From Linanthus parryae (lineage: Eukaryota; Streptophyta; Magnoliopsida; Ericales; Polemoniaceae), in NCBI GenBank assembly GCA_023055425.1, contig JALGPY010000071.1, positions 1 to 64,000 of the forward strand: a DNA stretch of 64,000 nt, written 5' to 3'. Made by a program: the position numbers and the translations under genes. This document shows, piece by piece, positions 61,091 through 64,000 of this stretch (position 1 is its first letter; each line of letters begins with the position of its first letter). The notes beneath the pieces were generated by a model that saw only the letters and a program-made list of their open reading frames with translations, was not told where the DNA came from and did not search any database.

Positions 61091-61996
61091 AGTTTAAGGC
61101 GAAACATAGTTAATAATATATGTTGAGCAGGCTAGCTTCCTTGCGATTTGCTGCATGTAAGCTTCCACAACATTTGCCTCGATCCCCTCGATCCTCGACA
61201 ATGAGTGTTTTCCCTCAATTTTTGTGATTTAGGTTTCACAGCTTTGTCTGCAAATCTCATACTTAGATTTCCGGCGCAGAGAAGAATCATATGATAGATT
61301 CTTGCATATGCCAGTCATTCCATACTTCGCATTGTCCAATCTTTCCAACCCTCTCAATCTTTCTTCCCTTGTACAAGTTGCCTTTTTCGGAGAATTCAAC
61401 AATTCTATTCAAGATTGCACCTTGTCGTGTGGTTTTTGCAGGGCTTGAGCGAACAGCGCATTATCAGACTTAAGTGCATAGTAAATCAATTATCATGAGA
61501 TGCATTTGCCTTGAGGAGATTGTTCATTTGCCAAAGATTACTTCACATGCTAGGGAGATTGTTCGTTTGCCATAGATTACTTCACAAGTTCACATGATAT
61601 TTTCAACCTCCAGTATATCTTATGTCTTCATTTTTTGTACTTCCAATTTGGAAGATAAATTAGAGTTGTACATTAGTCTTATTTACCAGTGCTTCTATGG
61701 GAAACATCATCTTAATTGTTTTTGTAACATAAATGTGTTGCATTGTTAACAAGTCATAACTAGTACACATAAATGCAAACAGATCTAAATATACGTAAAC
61801 TACAAAATCAAATAGATTTTTTTTTTGACAAAGGGATAAGAATTCCTTATTTGCATCATGATCAAAGTAGCAGTACAAAAACCAACACAAAAGACAGGAT
61901 ATGTTCAAACATACAACCGAAACATCATCAAATAACTAGAGTTGTTCATAACCAAAGAATTCCTTAAAATTCCTAAGGGTTTCTCTATCAGAGCAT
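61091..61996. other. Intergenic stretch before MFAP1-like copy 2
   Basis: Contains a short direct repeat (GGAGATTGTTC.TTTGCCA at about 61515 and 61555). From about 61745 it matches the 3' flank of MFAP1 copy 1. No gene seen. Confidence 0.5.
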
Positions 61997-63142
61997 TCAT
62001 ACCACCCCCATTTTTGCATTGTACTTGGCCCGCATTGGATCATATATCCAGGGGTTGTTCCAGTGATCAGTTGTGTCCTCGTTGGCGAGATGAGTCCACT
62101 TGGTCCTCCCGCTACAACCAAAGCGCTTGACTTGCATTACTTTAGGTAACACGCTCTTATCCATTTTATCTTCTCCCGTGGGAGCAGAGAAATCGCGCCT
62201 GTAAATCTCAGCATTGCCACCATTAGCATCATCCTGGAAAAAGGCACCTTTATGATAATATCTTTGCATGAACCTCCTTTTTCGCTTGGGCTGAGCAGCA
62301 ATAGCAGGTTTAGGATTTTCCCTTTCCCATACGCTTCTCTTCTTCTTCAAAAATGCATCACGGGCCTCCCGGTCCCTCTTAATCCTCGCCATCTCTCTCG
62401 CCTTCCATGCTTCGTATTCTTCTGCTTCGTTTAATTCGTCATCAGTATCCACATCACCTATATCCCCCTGCCATTCCATATTCTTCTGAATTTCGAAATC
62501 TTTCCTAACCTCCTCAACAACTATTCGTTTTGTTTCAATTCTTCTTTCTTCCAACCTCTTATTCATATATTCCTCCAGTGCCAATTCTTCTGCTTCAAGT
62601 CTTTCACGCTCAAATACGGTGTGTCTCTTTGACTTTGTTACAAAAACAGGTTTGATCATCGCAGGTACCGTGAGTTGATCCTCTTCTTCCTCTTCCACCT
62701 CTTCGTCTTCTTCTTCTTCGTCTTCCTCCTCCTGCTGTTGCCTGTGAAGCAACTTGAGCCTCAGTCTCTGCCTCCTTTCTCTAAGAGCATCTTCATCCTC
62801 CTCTTCCTCCAAATCTAGTCCTTGTTGATTTTTGTTTTCCTCTTCAATGGTTGAGATAATAATCTCAGCTTGTCTAATACGCCTATGCTCAGCCCTTATC
62901 TCCTCGCGATTATCTATCCTTAGACGTAACCTTGGGATATCTGGATCTTCTTCCTGACAACGAGGGAAAGGTTCATGAAGGGCCATCATCCGAATATCCT
63001 CGTATTCATCAACATAATCATCAGCAGCCCACACAGGAGCTTTCCCAGGCCAGTACCTTTTTACTCTAGTTTGGGCGATTTTCCCTCGAAGTTTGTCCCT
63101 AATAGCAATGATGGTATCGCTAACACCTGCTGTCACCGACAT
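61997..63142 (-). CDS. MFAP1: MFAP1-like spliceosome-associated protein, copy 2
   Basis: 381 residues, intronless, same domain order as copy 1: [31 protein letters not shown], a shorter Glu run near 143-157, [51 protein letters not shown]. It keeps the end that copy 1 lost ([16 protein letters not shown]), but the next bases give GVV and a stop. The neighbouring frame continues [10 protein letters not shown], so a single-base deletion in the G run near 62007 has cut the usual tail. The conserved domain is whole, so function is possible. Confidence 0.82.
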   Translation of the reverse strand: MSVTAGVSDTIIAIRDKLRGKIAQTRVKRYWPGKAPVWAADDYVDEYEDIRMMALHEPFPRCQEEDPDIPRLRLRIDNREEIRAEHRRIRQAEIIISTIEEENKNQQGLDLEEEEDEDALRERRQRLRLKLLHRQQQEEEDEEEEDEEVEEEEEDQLTVPAMIKPVFVTKSKRHTVFERERLEAEELALEEYMNKRLEERRIETKRIVVEEVRKDFEIQKNMEWQGDIGDVDTDDELNEAEEYEAWKAREMARIKRDREARDAFLKKKRSVWERENPKPAIAAQPKRKRRFMQRYYHKGAFFQDDANGGNAEIYRRDFSAPTGEDKMDKSVLPKVMQVKRFGCSGRTKWTHLANEDTTDHWNNPWIYDPMRAKYNAKMGVV

Positions 63143-64000
63143 GGTTATGCAAAATATGTTGGGTTATGCGTCAAGATCGACTGACTAAAACGTGTACTAC
63201 AGTCAACCACTATAACATGTACACAGTCCTCTACAACAATGCGGGTGAATTAACTCGCTCGCAGTGTCTCTGTTGGAACACTCTCGTTGACACAAGGCAA
63301 CTAATCATTATCAATTGAGAGAGGGCAATGTCCTTTTGTAGAGGGTTATAGGTGGCGGTGGTGAGTCCAACACACACTTGGAAACAATTCCATGCCCAAA
63401 AACACTTTTGGGCCACACTATTCTCCATGCCCGTATGTATCAACAATGAAAAGATGCTAAAAGCCCTAAGAATAAGACAGAAGCCCCAATTCAAATCCTG
63501 AGATAGACCCCCAAGTTTTGAAAAGGACACTTTCACGCCCTCTAGTTCGACTGAAGGACACTTTAACCCCATACAGTTTGATAAAAGACACTTTCACCCC
63601 TCAGTGTGCCGAATTTCAGAAAACTTGCACCCACTGATTATGAAGTCGCTAGTCTAGGAGTGAGGTACGTTATTGAAGATAGTTCTAGAGACAAATTTGC
63701 CCCCACCCCCTATGTCACGCAAAAAAGTCTATAATACCCTTGAGTAACGCTTACATTTTGCATTATACGGGGCACAAAGTTGTCCCAAAAACTCTTTCTA
63801 GTGACATATCCCAATTCCAGACTAACGGCGTCACAATATGGGGTGTAAGTTTCATGAAGTTATGCACAATGAAGGGGTGGAAGCGTCTTTTTTGAAATCT
63901 GAAGGGTGAAAGTGTCCATCAATCAAACTAGAGAGGGTAAAAGGACTTCAGTTCCACTCACTCGTCCCCTCTAGCTACTTATTCTCCTTCTCTCCCCCCT
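63143..64000 (-). repeat. 5' flank of MFAP1-like copy 2, duplicate of 18557-19600
   Basis: Aligns with the upstream region of copy 1 to near 63950, without the MITE. It presumably holds promoter and leader; no separate gene is seen. Confidence 0.7.

Noticed and set aside
1..64000. CRISPR arrays, rRNA or tRNA genes, operons
   Set aside because: No regular spacer arrays or RNA gene signatures were seen; tRNA-like strings are retrotransposon primer-binding sites.

Overview
This is a 64-kb piece of nuclear DNA from a flowering plant, probably a eudicot. The evidence is multi-exon genes with GT-AG introns, plant-specific families (an MBD13-type methyl-CpG-binding-domain gene and an F-box/FBA gene), and every major class of plant transposon. 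The species cannot be named from the sequence. There is no bacterial, organellar or CRISPR content.

Layout. 1-3103 is the 5' end (long LTR plus primer-binding site) of a minus-strand, probably Gypsy-type, retrotransposon that runs off the left edge. 3104-15256 is a plus-strand MBD13-like gene. Sixteen exons join into one open frame of 818 codons with five MBD domains, the first of them incomplete, because the retrotransposon seems to have landed in an upstream exon. 17372-18556 is a minus-strand MFAP1-like gene. About 19810-22390 is a truncated Copia element, followed by a LINE RNase H remnant.

23958-41236 is a nest of transposons: an outer TIR element holds a second TIR element, which holds both a MULE-like element (24516-26089) and a complete Gypsy chromovirus (26565-40336). 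The Gypsy element is itself split by a complete Copia element (28999-37428). The two LTR elements have clean TG...CA ends and perfect 5-bp target-site duplications (CAACC and GGGAC).

41237-48053 holds MITEs, decayed copies of a promoter-like repeat, a gag fragment and a non-autonomous MULE with a perfect 9-bp target duplication. 48054-54138 is a damaged hAT transposon. Its 3' region carries exon fragments of two unrelated host genes, a GH1 beta-glucosidase and methylmalonate-semialdehyde dehydrogenase. A truncated LINE (54139-56005) and a Helitron (56328-58895) follow. The right end has an F-box gene (59251-60378), a remnant of the MBD13 gene (60530-60904) and a second MFAP1-like gene (61997-63142).

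How it fits together. The order MBD13 then MFAP1 appears twice, so the two ends of the window are copies of one segmental duplication, now separated by about 40 kb of mostly transposon DNA. In the right copy almost all of MBD13 has been lost. Both MFAP1 copies have different lesions at the C-terminus. The observations most worth checking are the host-gene fragments inside the hAT element, the modular exon amplification in MBD13, the retrotransposon abutting an exon, the nest of insertions, and a repeated TATA-containing promoter unit in four places.
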